Shown here in pieces: positions 36,228 through 45,376 of a stretch of 64,000 nt of DNA. A program made the position numbers and the translations under genes. The DNA is from Pontiella desulfatans. GTDB lineage: Bacteria > Verrucomicrobiota > Kiritimatiellia > Kiritimatiellales > Pontiellaceae. The notes beneath the pieces were generated by a model. The model had not been told where the DNA came from. It saw nothing but the letters and a program-made list of their open reading frames with translations, and did no database searches. Within the stretch, counting starts at the first letter, position 1, and each line of letters opens with the position of its first letter. The stretch is taken from the NCBI RefSeq assembly GCF_900890425.1, contig NZ_CAAHFG010000001.1, positions 3,782,001-3,846,000 of the forward strand, written 5' to 3'.

Positions 36228-37877
36228 TTAGCCGACTTCGACGATGCTCGGGGTATAGTCGGCCGGCGGCACGTAGCCCAGCAGCGTGATGCAGGTGGCC
36301 GCGAGGTTCGCGATGCCGGCATCGGCCACATCCGCCTTGCGGGCCTTGGAAACGCCGGACGGGTCGTAAACGATCGCCGGAACGGGGTTGAGCGAGTGCG
36401 CGGTCTTCGGCTTGCACTTGCCTTCTTCGTTCAGCTTGAGTTCGCCGGTTTTCTTGTCCAGCTCGCACATGTCGTCCGAGTTGCCATGGTCGGCCGAGCA
36501 AACCATGATGCCGTTGGCCTGCTTCACCGCTTCCATGATGCGGCCAACGCCGGCATCGACGGCTTCGACCGCAACCTTCACCGCATCGAAGACGCCGGTG
36601 TGGCCGACCATGTCGCCGTTCGGGAAGTTCAGGCGGATAAACTTGTATTCCCCGCCTTCGATCGCCTTGACCACTTCGTCGGTAATCTCGACGGCCTTCA
36701 TGACGGGGGCATTCTCGAACGGGCAGACATCCGACGGGATCTCCATCCAGGTTTCGGTCGCGAACTTGCCGGAATTGTTGCCGTTGAAGAAATAGGTCAC
36801 GTGGCCATATTTCTGGGTTTCGGAAATCGCGAACTGCTTCACGCCCGCGTTGGAGAGATATTCGCTCATGGTACGGTCGATGGCCGGCGGCGTAACCAGA
36901 TACTTTTCCGGAACGCCGAGATCGCCGTCATACTGCATCATGCCGGCATAGATAACGTTCGGCTTGGGGCCGCGGTCGAACTCGGTAATCTCGTCGGCCT
37001 CGAAGGCCTTGGTGATTTCCAGCGAACGGTCGCCGCGGAAGTTGAAGAAGATGACGCTGTCGCCATCGACAATCGGGCCAACCGGCGCACCATCGCGCTC
37101 AATCACGAAGGCCGGCAGATCCTGGTCGAGGATGCCCGGCTTGTTCGCGCGGAACTGCTCAATGGCCTCCTTCATGGAAGCAAACGGAGTGGCCTCGGCC
37201 TTCACGTGGGCTTTCCAGCCCCGGTCAACCATGCTCCAGTCGGCATCGTAGCGGTCCATCGTGATATTCATGCGCCCACCACCGGAAGCCACGCAATAGT
37301 CCACCGAACCATCGGCGTTGATGTCGGCGAGGAACGCATCGAAACGCTCCACATATTCGAGAACGGAAGTCGGCGGAACGTCGCGGCCGTCGATCAACGG
37401 GTGGATGCGGGCTTTCTTCACGCCCTGCTCCTTGGCCTTCAGCAGCATCGCTTCAAGGTGGTTGATGTTGGAATGCACATTGCCGTCGGAAAACAGGCCG
37501 ATAAAGTGGAGCGCGGAACCCTTGTCGTTCACATTGGCAATCAGTTCCTGCCAAACCGAGCCTTCATACATGGAGCCGCTTGCGATGGCATCGCCAACCA
37601 GCGCCGCACCCTGGGCGAACACGCGTCCGCAACCGATCGCGTTGTGGCCGACCTCGGAATTACCCATGTCGCCGTCGTCCGGCAGGCCAACCGCAACACC
37701 GTGCGCCTTCACTTCGGTATAGATGGCATGTTCGCGCAACCAGTCCAGATTCGGGGTGTTCGCGATCTTCACAAAGTCGCTTTCCGGGTTCTTTCCGATC
37801 CCGACGCCGTCCATCACGACCAACACCACCGGCCCCTCCGGGCCGCCAAAAGCTTCGTTTTTCTTCAACTGTTCCAT
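36228..37877 (-). CDS. gpmI: Cofactor-independent phosphoglycerate mutase
   Basis: Interconverts 3- and 2-phosphoglycerate in glycolysis with two Mn ions. 549 residues. Alkaline-phosphatase-fold start VVLVVMDGVGIG (metal Asp23), nucleophile Ser74 in MGNSEVGHNAIGCGRV, IHPLIDGRDVPPTS, and the metal-binding end MVGHTGVF and CSADHGNSDDM. First gene of the minus-strand cluster that leads to the lpt and pts genes; a gap of 89 bp with an inverted repeat separates it from the next. Confidence 0.96.
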   Translation of the reverse strand: MEQLKKNEAFGGPEGPVVLVVMDGVGIGKNPESDFVKIANTPNLDWLREHAIYTEVKAHGVAVGLPDDGDMGNSEVGHNAIGCGRVFAQGAALVGDAIASGSMYEGSVWQELIANVNDKGSALHFIGLFSDGNVHSNINHLEAMLLKAKEQGVKKARIHPLIDGRDVPPTSVLEYVERFDAFLADINADGSVDYCVASGGGRMNITMDRYDADWSMVDRGWKAHVKAEATPFASMKEAIEQFRANKPGILDQDLPAFVIERDGAPVGPIVDGDSVIFFNFRGDRSLEITKAFEADEITEFDRGPKPNVIYAGMMQYDGDLGVPEKYLVTPPAIDRTMSEYLSNAGVKQFAISETQKYGHVTYFFNGNNSGKFATETWMEIPSDVCPFENAPVMKAVEITDEVVKAIEGGEYKFIRLNFPNGDMVGHTGVFDAVKVAVEAVDAGVGRIMEAVKQANGIMVCSADHGNSDDMCELDKKTGELKLNEEGKCKPKTAHSLNPVPAIVYDPSGVSKARKADVADAGIANLAATCITLLGYVPPADYTPSIVEVG

Positions 37878-38040
37878 GATTCAATTTCTCCTGAAGTTAC
37901 CAGTAATTGCAAAAAGTCCGGGAAATATGCCTTTAGAGCCGGGGGCGGGCAATGAAATAAACCATTTTGAAAGGGACTTGTAATTTTGGATACCCGGAAC
38001 CACTATCCCCGCCCCTTTCAACCAACAAGGAACCTTTTCT

Positions 38041-38712
38041 ATGAATCCGTGGGTATTGCTTGATCAAGTCGAGGTACCGGGCAGTGGAGGCTCGATGAAG
38101 CTCTACCAGCGAGCGTTCGAGTTTTCGATTTCGGTGAAAAACGAGGAATTGATGAATAGCCGCATGCATGGATCGGAGGATGCCTTGGCGGAGCTGGCCT
38201 GCGGGCGGGTGCGGGACCGGGAGCATCCGCGCGTGTTGATCGGCGGGCTGGGCATGGGGTTCACCCTGCGCGCGGCGCTGGACCATCTGGGAACCAATGC
38301 CTATGTGGTCGTGGCCGAGCTGGTGCCGGCGGTGGTGCAATGGAACCGCACCCATCTTGCGGAGCTGGCGGGAAATCCGCTGGAGGATCCACGCACCCTG
38401 GTCCGCGAATCGGACGTGGCGCTGGTGATCAAGGAAAAGGCCGAGACCTACGACGCCATCATGCTGGATGTCGACAACGGCCCCGATGCGCTGACCCACG
38501 CGGGCAACGACCGGCTCTATTCCCACGGCGGCATCAACGCCGCCAAGAAGGCGCTAAAACCGGGCGGGATCCTGGGGATCTGGTCGGCCGAGCCGGATAC
38601 AGCGTTCACCAAGCGCCTGCGCGGGGCGGGCTTCAAGGTGGAAGAGGTCACCGTTCGGGCGCGCAAGACCAAAGGCCGCCGCCACACGATCTGGCTGGCC
38701 GAAAAAACGTGA
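38041..38712 (+). CDS. Spermidine synthase-like methyltransferase-fold protein
   Basis: 223 residues. SAM-type Rossmann motif HPRVLIGGLGMGFTLRAAL, next VVVAELVPAVVQWNR (acidic residue binding the ribose), then YDAIMLDVDNGPDALTHAGN, matching the spermidine synthase-like D-x-D segment. The N-terminal beta-domain of true SpeE is very short here and the DxxD pair needed for aminopropyl transfer is partly replaced, so it may act on a different acceptor. No polyamine genes are nearby. Confidence 0.72.
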   Translation: MNPWVLLDQVEVPGSGGSMKLYQRAFEFSISVKNEELMNSRMHGSEDALAELACGRVRDREHPRVLIGGLGMGFTLRAALDHLGTNAYVVVAELVPAVVQWNRTHLAELAGNPLEDPRTLVRESDVALVIKEKAETYDAIMLDVDNGPDALTHAGNDRLYSHGGINAAKKALKPGGILGIWSAEPDTAFTKRLRGAGFKVEEVTVRARKTKGRRHTIWLAEKT

Positions 38713-38807
38713 TTAACCACAAAGGCACCAAGAACACCAAGTTGCACAAAGCTTTGCGACAGGATTTGCCAACATCCTCTTAGAGTCCTTTGTGCCTTAG
38801 TGGTTAA
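38713..38807. repeat. Long-loop inverted repeat (TTAACCAC...GTGGTTAA)
   Basis: Arms TTAACCACAAAGGCAC (38713-38728) and GTGCCTTAGTGGTTAA (38792-38807), one mismatch, 63-base loop holding AAGAACACCAAG. Such AACCACAAAGGCAC repeats occur in many bacteria and are, from memory, often found near GxxExxY genes; none is here. It fills most of the gap to the pseudouridine synthase gene. Confidence 0.65.
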
Positions 38808-38870
38808 GAACTGTTTGGCTTGTTATTTCCGGGCATTGGAAACATGATGCGCGGCTAATCAGGAATTTTT

Positions 38871-39701
38871 ATGAAGAAACAAACCTTTACCGTTAAATAC
38901 AAGCAGGAGGGCCAGCGGCTGTTCGCCGTGATTGCCGAAACCCTCGATATCTCGAAAAAGCAGGCCCAGGCGGCCATCGACGCCAAGCATGTGCTGGTGA
39001 ACGGCAAGCGCGTATGGATTCGCCGCCACGAAGTGGTGGAGGGCGACGTCGTCGAGATCCTGATCGAGGACCAGAAGAAGCCCGAAGCCAAGCACATTGG
39101 CATTCTCTGGCAGGACTCGGACTACCTGGTGGTCAACAAACCGGCCTACTTCCTGACCAATGCATCGGACGAGAGCATCGAGGCCAAGTTGCAGAAGCAG
39201 GAAAAGAACAAGAACATCTGCGCCGTGCACCGCCTCGACAAGGAAACCTCCGGCTGCGTGATCTTTGCCAAGAGCGCCGAGGCCAAGGCGGCCATGATCC
39301 CGATGTTCAAGGGGCGCGACATCATGAAGATCTACCGTGCCATCACCATCGGAAGCTTCCCGAAAAGCTGGAAGGAAATCCGCACCGATATCGATGGTTT
39401 AATCTCGACCACCCTGGTTAAGCTGCTCGACACCAAGAAACACGCCAGCTATCTGGAGCTGCGCATCGAAACGGGCCGCACCCACCAGATCCGCCGCCAC
39501 CTGGCCGACAAGCGCTACCCGGTGATGGGCGACAAGAAATATGCCGGCACCGGCAACGAGCTTTCGATCGAACAACCGCGCCAGATGCTGCATGCCTACC
39601 GCCTCATCTTCAACCATCCGAAAACCGGCAAGCCCGTGCGCGCCACCGCCCCCCTGCCCGGCGACTTTAAACGGTGCCTGGCGCAGATGAAACTGCGCTA
39701 G
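38871..39701 (+). CDS. RluA-family pseudouridine synthase
   Basis: 276 residues. N-terminal S4 RNA-binding domain (ISKKQAQAAIDAKHVLVNGKRV), then the catalytic motif HRLDKETSGCVIF with the essential Asp, and RTHQIRRHLADKRYPVMGDKKYAG, typical of RluA/C/D. It converts uridines in rRNA or tRNA; which site is modified cannot be told. Start MKKQTFTV follows a 160-bp intergenic region. Confidence 0.92.
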   Translation: MKKQTFTVKYKQEGQRLFAVIAETLDISKKQAQAAIDAKHVLVNGKRVWIRRHEVVEGDVVEILIEDQKKPEAKHIGILWQDSDYLVVNKPAYFLTNASDESIEAKLQKQEKNKNICAVHRLDKETSGCVIFAKSAEAKAAMIPMFKGRDIMKIYRAITIGSFPKSWKEIRTDIDGLISTTLVKLLDTKKHASYLELRIETGRTHQIRRHLADKRYPVMGDKKYAGTGNELSIEQPRQMLHAYRLIFNHPKTGKPVRATAPLPGDFKRCLAQMKLR

Positions 39702-39717
39702 ACTACCGCCCCAAGGG

Positions 39718-42700
39718 CTACCGCCCCAGCAACACCTCCGCGCTCAGGCCATCGCGGCATTCGATTTCGATGACGGTTTGGCCGTTGGCGGAAGAGATGA
39801 TCTTCGGCTGGCTTCCGGCGGTTTCCATCGGCTGGACGAGCTCGTCGATCTTCCATTCGCCGGCGAGGGTGATGCGGACGGTGTTCGGGCGGCTTGGCCA
39901 GAAAAACCATTCGCGCTCGTAGATGGAAAGCTCGGTGCGGGAGCCATCGGGCAACAGGTCGTCCTGGCCGTCGTAGATATTGAGGTCGGGATCGGAAACG
40001 TTCAAACGCAGCTTTTCCCCGTCGGCTTTCACGATGAAGGTTGAGGCCTTGTTCACCGACTTCACCGCGCCCTGATCGAACGTGGCTCCATTTTCGGCAT
40101 AGACCGCGTAGGCGGTCGCCGCTTCTTCGTTCAGGGAAACCACATGGGCCCTGGCATCCCTTTGCAGCACGTCGATGGTTGGCCGGGAGGCAAACGCCTT
40201 CATCGAGTCGGAATCGGCACCGGCCACCAGCACATATTCATAGCCGGCGCTTTCCGGAGCCTTGCCGTGGTCGAACCAGGCCGTGGCAACGTTGCCGGAG
40301 ACTTCGCCCTTATCGTGGCATTGGGGATGGGTCTGCTCCGAACGCGTCAGCTTGATTTCACCCGACGGCACATAGTAGCCCGTTCCGCGGTTGTCGATCA
40401 GCCACTGCGGTTGCTTGGTTTTAAGCGTCCGCTTGAGCGGAAACTTGGCCAGGTCCTTTCCGCGAATCTTGATGGGCTGTTCCGGTGAATCCAGCTGGGT
40501 CTGGAACAGCGTGGTCTCGACGGCATATTCGGGAATCTTGCTGCAGATGTCGGAACCGAGGCAGACGACCTTGTTGCCGACGAAGAACCACGATTTTTTG
40601 CCGGTGAAGGATTCGAGGCCATACTTGTCGTGCCCCTTGAACTCGAAGGCGTGAACGCCGCAGCCATAGGAGGTTTCGACCCCGCCGGAGAAGGCCTGGT
40701 CGGAGAAGAGGTATTCGCCGCCCTCGTCGCGCACCTTGCCGACGCGCGTGGCCATCTCTTCGAAGGGCATTTTGACCGAGGTGGTTCCCGGGTAGCGGCG
40801 CCAGTCGATGCCGTCGTGCCAGGTGCCTTCGGCCGGTGTCAGGCTATCGAGCGAACCGGGATAGGCGACGTCGAGGTAGCCGTTGGCAATAAAGAGCGGA
40901 AAGGCGAAGAAGTCCCTGCCCCAGCTTTCAAACGGATAGACATATTTGGAGTGCGTGCGCGCGGTGATCATCCAGTCGTTCTTCCGGCGCTTCATGCCGA
41001 CGCAGGTGTAGGGCAACGAGCGGAAGCCGTCGAGCGGTTCGTAGGGGGTGCCCATCGTGTCGAGCATGGCGGCAAACTGCTCCGAACTGGTGTAGTTGCT
41101 GAAGCGGATGGAGGCAAACGCCTTAGGCGTCATCATCTTGTCGGTGAACAAGCCATCATAGTAGGTCTGCGCCACCTTCCGGATCCGGCGCGCGGCATCT
41201 TCCGATGCCTGGAACGACGTACCGCTCAGAATGTCGTAGGTGCAGACGGAACCATAGATGGCGCGGCCACCATAGCCATAGGCGTGTCCGGCGTGGTGGA
41301 AGATGGTGCCATCGGGTTTGAAGGTTTCATCGAGCGCGTTGGCGTAGGCGGTTTCGACGTTGGAGAAGAAGGAGGAAAAGTGGCGCAGGTCGCGCGCCTT
41401 TTCGGGCGAATCCTTCATCAGCATCGGCGTAAGCAGGCGCAGGGAAAGCAGCCCCTGCATGTCGTCGGCGTCGCACGCCTTGCGCCCCGCCCAGCCATAG
41501 GCCTGGTCTTCGCGGTAAACACGGTTGAAGCCGGTCAGCCACTTGCTGGTTTCAATCGCCTGGCACAGGCGGCCGTGCCGCTCCAACGGCTCGCGCATAA
41601 GGAACAGTGCGGGCACATATTCGCGGATGATGTAGGCATAATGGTGGATCCAGCCGAGTCCGGCGCCGGCAGCCATGCCCTGATCCTGTCCATAGTCGAA
41701 CAGATCCATGAACAGGCTTTCGAGCTTGGCCTTGTTTTCGGCGGACGCGGTGCATTCCCACGCCTTGGCAATCTGGAACAGTGTGGCGCAATAGTCGTGG
41801 CGCCAGTTCATGATGCCGTCCCACAGCTTGTCCGGAGGAATGCCCGCCTCTGAAAAATATTCCTTCATCACATTGCCGAAGACCAGCGGACGGCCATAGA
41901 TGTTGCCGCCGTCGCGAACGATTTCGAATCGGGCAAATTTCTTTTCAATGCCCGCAATCTTGGAATCGTTCCACTTCGCCCGTTCGTCTTCGTCGAGCCA
42001 GTACGGCATGGCCTGCCGTTCCAAGGTTCTGAAATCGGCGACAACCCCATCCGTCAGCGGCGCGAGATTGAACGTCGGGGTGAGTCCGTTGAAATGCAGC
42101 AACCGGTGCTCGTACTGCGAGACCAGGCGCCCGTGCGAATCGATCTCCGGCAGCTGCGGATTGGCCCCGACGGTGCGCGGGTTCATCGGGACGGAAAGAC
42201 CGATCGTATCGATGAAAAAGGTTCCCGAACCGGTGTTCGGCGCGTGGATGGTCATGCGGGTCATGTCTTCGCGCGGGAGGCCTTTCATGTCGCCGCGGTC
42301 GTAGTTGAGGGCGATGGTGCGCCAGCCCTTGAAGTTGAGCCAATAGTCGAACCAGCAATCCACCTCGTCGCCGCGGCCGAACTCGATGCGGAGGCGCTGC
42401 GGACGGGCTTCGTCGTTATGGATCCACATGAAGAAACCGTGGGGCGTTTCGAGAATCTCCATGTTCGTGGGGTCGGCATGGGTCATGAGCGCATCATCCT
42501 CCGCGTCCAGCTTGCGCTGCTTGCGGTAGCCGATGGGGGTGTCGAACACGATCCGGTCGTTGCCCTTCCATTCCCATTTCACCGATTGCGACCCGTGCTT
42601 CATGCGCGTGGTATCAAGCGAGACCGTCCCAGTGGCGGCGAAGCCTTCGGGCATCCCCTCCTCGAAACTCTCGATGCTCTTCGCGGGGGTGTTATACGCG

Positions 42701-42756
42701 CTCCCCATCATGGGGAATACCAGGGCCAGAACGGCGATGTGATCAATCAGCTTCAT
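39718..42756 (-). CDS. Secreted PL8-type (chondroitin ABC lyase-like) protein 3
   Basis: 1012 residues. Signal peptide (MKLIDHIAVLALVFPMMGSA), an N-terminal lyase-N-like beta-sandwich (SIESFEEGMPEGF; GSQSVKWEWKGNDRI), an alpha/alpha-toroid catalytic part and C-terminal beta-sheets. The catalytic-site equivalent is DGTIFHHAGHAYGYGG: His488 and Tyr495 align with His501 and Tyr508 of Proteus chondroitinase ABC I. The Arg expected downstream (AGRHP-type motif) is not seen where expected; the text there is SSEQFAAMLDTMG. Unlike the other two, it lacks the C-terminal DNRLRE and Ca-repeat tail. Last gene of the sulfatase operon, 9 bp after the GH29 stop. Confidence 0.78.
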   Translation of the reverse strand: MKLIDHIAVLALVFPMMGSAYNTPAKSIESFEEGMPEGFAATGTVSLDTTRMKHGSQSVKWEWKGNDRIVFDTPIGYRKQRKLDAEDDALMTHADPTNMEILETPHGFFMWIHNDEARPQRLRIEFGRGDEVDCWFDYWLNFKGWRTIALNYDRGDMKGLPREDMTRMTIHAPNTGSGTFFIDTIGLSVPMNPRTVGANPQLPEIDSHGRLVSQYEHRLLHFNGLTPTFNLAPLTDGVVADFRTLERQAMPYWLDEDERAKWNDSKIAGIEKKFARFEIVRDGGNIYGRPLVFGNVMKEYFSEAGIPPDKLWDGIMNWRHDYCATLFQIAKAWECTASAENKAKLESLFMDLFDYGQDQGMAAGAGLGWIHHYAYIIREYVPALFLMREPLERHGRLCQAIETSKWLTGFNRVYREDQAYGWAGRKACDADDMQGLLSLRLLTPMLMKDSPEKARDLRHFSSFFSNVETAYANALDETFKPDGTIFHHAGHAYGYGGRAIYGSVCTYDILSGTSFQASEDAARRIRKVAQTYYDGLFTDKMMTPKAFASIRFSNYTSSEQFAAMLDTMGTPYEPLDGFRSLPYTCVGMKRRKNDWMITARTHSKYVYPFESWGRDFFAFPLFIANGYLDVAYPGSLDSLTPAEGTWHDGIDWRRYPGTTSVKMPFEEMATRVGKVRDEGGEYLFSDQAFSGGVETSYGCGVHAFEFKGHDKYGLESFTGKKSWFFVGNKVVCLGSDICSKIPEYAVETTLFQTQLDSPEQPIKIRGKDLAKFPLKRTLKTKQPQWLIDNRGTGYYVPSGEIKLTRSEQTHPQCHDKGEVSGNVATAWFDHGKAPESAGYEYVLVAGADSDSMKAFASRPTIDVLQRDARAHVVSLNEEAATAYAVYAENGATFDQGAVKSVNKASTFIVKADGEKLRLNVSDPDLNIYDGQDDLLPDGSRTELSIYEREWFFWPSRPNTVRITLAGEWKIDELVQPMETAGSQPKIISSANGQTVIEIECRDGLSAEVLLGR

Positions 42757-42765
42757 GTGATTTCC

Positions 42766-44280
42766 CTAATTCAGTTCCATTTTAAACACCGTGGCGATTT
42801 CGTCCAATTCCGCATCCGGCACCGCCAGCCAAAAGTTGCGCTTCGCCCAGTGGAACGGCACCTCGACCTGGGTTCCCAACACCGTGATGCGCTTGATGCC
42901 GCCCTCCGGACAATAGGTGTGCCTGGCCAGGTCGCGGATTTCGATTTCGCTGCCGACCGCCGGCTTGCCGAGCATGAAGAGGTAGAGGAACCGTCCATCC
43001 TTGGAGCGCAGGAAGCGGCCATCCTTTTCGGTGTACTGCACAGTGGCCGACTGCCCGCCGTGCTGGCCGGCCTCGACCTTGGCATGGCCGAAGCCATAGA
43101 CATCGAACGCGCGCGTTCCGTAGACGGCCTCTCCATGCTTTTTCATCCAGGCGCCGATCTTGAGCAGGATGTAGTGCTGCTCCTGCGGGATCACACCGTC
43201 GGCGCGCGGCGAAATGTTGAGCAGCACCACCCCGTTCTTGCTCCAGACATCGATCATGTTGCGCACCACCAGCTCGGCCGGCTTGTATTGCTGCCCCTCG
43301 ACGTAGCACCACGACTTGGTGCCCAGCGTCACGTCGGTCAGCCAGATGGACTCCGAAAGATCCTTCTTCCCGCCCTGCTCGATGTCGAGCACGCCGATGG
43401 AAGACGGCATGTCCACCTGCTTGTAGGCAATGACCACCTCCTGGTTTTTCTTTTGCGCTTCATTGAGGTAGTAGGCCGCGAACTGCTTGCGGTATTCCTG
43501 CGGGATCATCTTCAGCCACGAATCGAACCAAATGATGTCCGGCGAATATTGGTCGATGACTTCCTTCAACTGATCGAACCAATATTGGTTGAACTCGGCC
43601 TCGGGCATATTGCCGTAGAGCTTGCGCAGCACCGGGTTGGTCGACGAGGTGGCAAAGTCCGGGTGGTAGGCAAAGTGGCTGTTGTAGCCGCCCCACTCCT
43701 CCGGCTTGTCGGCATAGCGCTGGCCGACGCGCGCATGATGGAAGGTGGTGATGAATTTCATTCCCCTGGCCTTGATCGACTTTTCGAGCAGCCCGGTGAT
43801 GTCGCGTTTGGGGCCGCGATCGGCGGCATTCCAGGGATTCACGGAACTGTCCCACATGGCGAATCCATCGTGGTGCTGCGCGCACGGCCCGGCAAACCGG
43901 GCCCCGGCATCCTCGAACAGCTGCGCCCACTCTTCGGCATCGAACGCTTCGGCTTTGAACATCGGAACAAAGTCGTGGTAGTTGAACGTGGCGGGATCGC
44001 CAAAGGTCTTCGCGTGGTGCTCCTTCACCTTGCCGTCGCGGTACATGTGGTAGGGATACCACTCCCCGTCGAAAGCCGGCACCGAATAGATGCCCCAGTG
44101 GAAATAGATCCCCAGCTTGGCGTCGGCAAACCAATCCGGCGCCTGTTCGTGCGCGGCGAGCGATTCCCAGTCCGCTTCGTATCCGGCACCCGGGTTCGTG
44201 GCGCACGAACTACCCAGCACAACCACCAGCAACCATAGCGTTGCATGAACCATGTTCCGTTTCATCCGCTTGCGTTCCAT
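42766..44280 (-). CDS. Alpha-L-fucosidase (GH29), lipoprotein
   Basis: Releases alpha-linked L-fucose. 504 residues. Lipobox LLVVVLGSSC anchors it to a membrane. GH29 marks: WFADAKLGIYFHWGIYS, FAGPCAQHHDGFAMWDS, MKFITTFHHAR and the nucleophile in PDIIWFDSWL; NGVVLLNISPRADG closes the barrel. Start ATG 44278-44280 has GGGAGG 8 bp upstream; the frame runs seven codons further. Lies between the beta-propeller glycosidase and PL8 protein 3. Confidence 0.92.
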   Translation of the reverse strand: MERKRMKRNMVHATLWLLVVVLGSSCATNPGAGYEADWESLAAHEQAPDWFADAKLGIYFHWGIYSVPAFDGEWYPYHMYRDGKVKEHHAKTFGDPATFNYHDFVPMFKAEAFDAEEWAQLFEDAGARFAGPCAQHHDGFAMWDSSVNPWNAADRGPKRDITGLLEKSIKARGMKFITTFHHARVGQRYADKPEEWGGYNSHFAYHPDFATSSTNPVLRKLYGNMPEAEFNQYWFDQLKEVIDQYSPDIIWFDSWLKMIPQEYRKQFAAYYLNEAQKKNQEVVIAYKQVDMPSSIGVLDIEQGGKKDLSESIWLTDVTLGTKSWCYVEGQQYKPAELVVRNMIDVWSKNGVVLLNISPRADGVIPQEQHYILLKIGAWMKKHGEAVYGTRAFDVYGFGHAKVEAGQHGGQSATVQYTEKDGRFLRSKDGRFLYLFMLGKPAVGSEIEIRDLARHTYCPEGGIKRITVLGTQVEVPFHWAKRNFWLAVPDAELDEIATVFKMELN

Positions 44281-44316
44281 ACCAACAACCTCCCGATCCA
44301 TTAATGACTTTCAACA

Positions 44317-45375
44317 CTAAACCGAACCTGCCGAAACGGGCTTCAAGGGCACCACCATGTTCCAGGAATGGTTCCCGGGCTTGGGATCGGAAAAGCCCCC
44401 CTCGCCTTCCCATATGGCGAAGAACAGGTGCGAAGGCTGCCCGTCTTCAACGAGAGCGCTACACCGTTCGACATTACCCAGCAACTGCCTGGATCCATCC
44501 GCCCATTGGATGTTGCGGGTATAGGCCTTTGGATCGTCGTGCAACGTCCAGCCGAGGCAGTCCGGGGAATGCGCAAGGATCCCCGCGCCCCGCTCGCCGG
44601 TAATTTCGCCAAACTGATCCTTGGCGAGCATGTGGAAGCCATCTTCGTTTTTCCAAAGGAAAGGATCCTCGATCACGCCGAAGGTCTTTTCCGAGAAAAG
44701 CGGCTCGTCGTTGAGCACCGTGTAGGGGCCGGCATAGTGCGGCGCCGTTGCCAGACCAATATTCATTTCGCTGTGGATATGCCCTTCATAGCGGCGCGAC
44801 TTGAAGATCAGATGGGCCGAGCCGTCATCATGGATGACCGGCGCCGGATTGCTCGTCAGGAAACTGTAGAAGGAATCCGGCTTCGTTTCCAACACCGGCG
44901 CATCCATCCGCTCCCACGGCCCGAAGACGCTGTTGGCAACCGCAATGCCGATGCGTTTATTGGCCCGGCCCGCGATGCACCACTTGCTATCCAGCGTCAG
45001 TTGGTCGGCCATCTCTTCCGTCACATCCTCGAACGGATGCGTTGAGCCCATGTAGTAGAGGACATACGTGTCGCCGTGCTTCACCATGCGCGGGTTATGC
45101 GTGGAGCGCCCGTCCCAATATTGCGCACCGCGTGCCGGCAGCACCACTTCCTCGAAGGCGTATGGCCCTTCCGGCGTGTCCGACGAAGCCCGCACGATTT
45201 CCGAGGCAATCATCCAGGCCGGGTGAAACCGCTGGTATTTCGGGACCCGCGAGGCAAACATATGGTAGCGCCCGTCCTCGCCCTTGACGACCGAGCTGCC
45301 CCACACCCACCAGCCCTCCATGCGGAAACCCTGTTCCCGCGAGACGGTTCCGATTCGGTCGAATATTGGATTCAT
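44317..45375 (-). CDS. Glycoside hydrolase of the five-bladed beta-propeller fold (GH43/GH117-like)
   Basis: 352 residues, no signal peptide. Blade repeats: GEDGRYHMFASRVPKY, YVLYYMGSTHP, VIHDDGSAHLIFKSRR and VIEDPFLWKNEDGFHMLAKD, the last with the D-P acidic site seen in GH43. Start ATG 45373-45375, 1 bp after the sulfatase stop. Family is not certain among GH43, GH117 and related; substrate unknown. Being cytoplasmic by prediction, it may act on imported oligosaccharides. Confidence 0.75.
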   Translation of the reverse strand: MNPIFDRIGTVSREQGFRMEGWWVWGSSVVKGEDGRYHMFASRVPKYQRFHPAWMIASEIVRASSDTPEGPYAFEEVVLPARGAQYWDGRSTHNPRMVKHGDTYVLYYMGSTHPFEDVTEEMADQLTLDSKWCIAGRANKRIGIAVANSVFGPWERMDAPVLETKPDSFYSFLTSNPAPVIHDDGSAHLIFKSRRYEGHIHSEMNIGLATAPHYAGPYTVLNDEPLFSEKTFGVIEDPFLWKNEDGFHMLAKDQFGEITGERGAGILAHSPDCLGWTLHDDPKAYTRNIQWADGSRQLLGNVERCSALVEDGQPSHLFFAIWEGEGGFSDPKPGNHSWNMVVPLKPVSAGSV

Positions 45376-45376
45376 G

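Noticed and set aside
42094-44238. 714-codon plus-strand frame opposite GH29 and PL8 protein 3
   Set aside because: GH29 motifs are on the minus strand; the plus frame looks like an antisense shadow.
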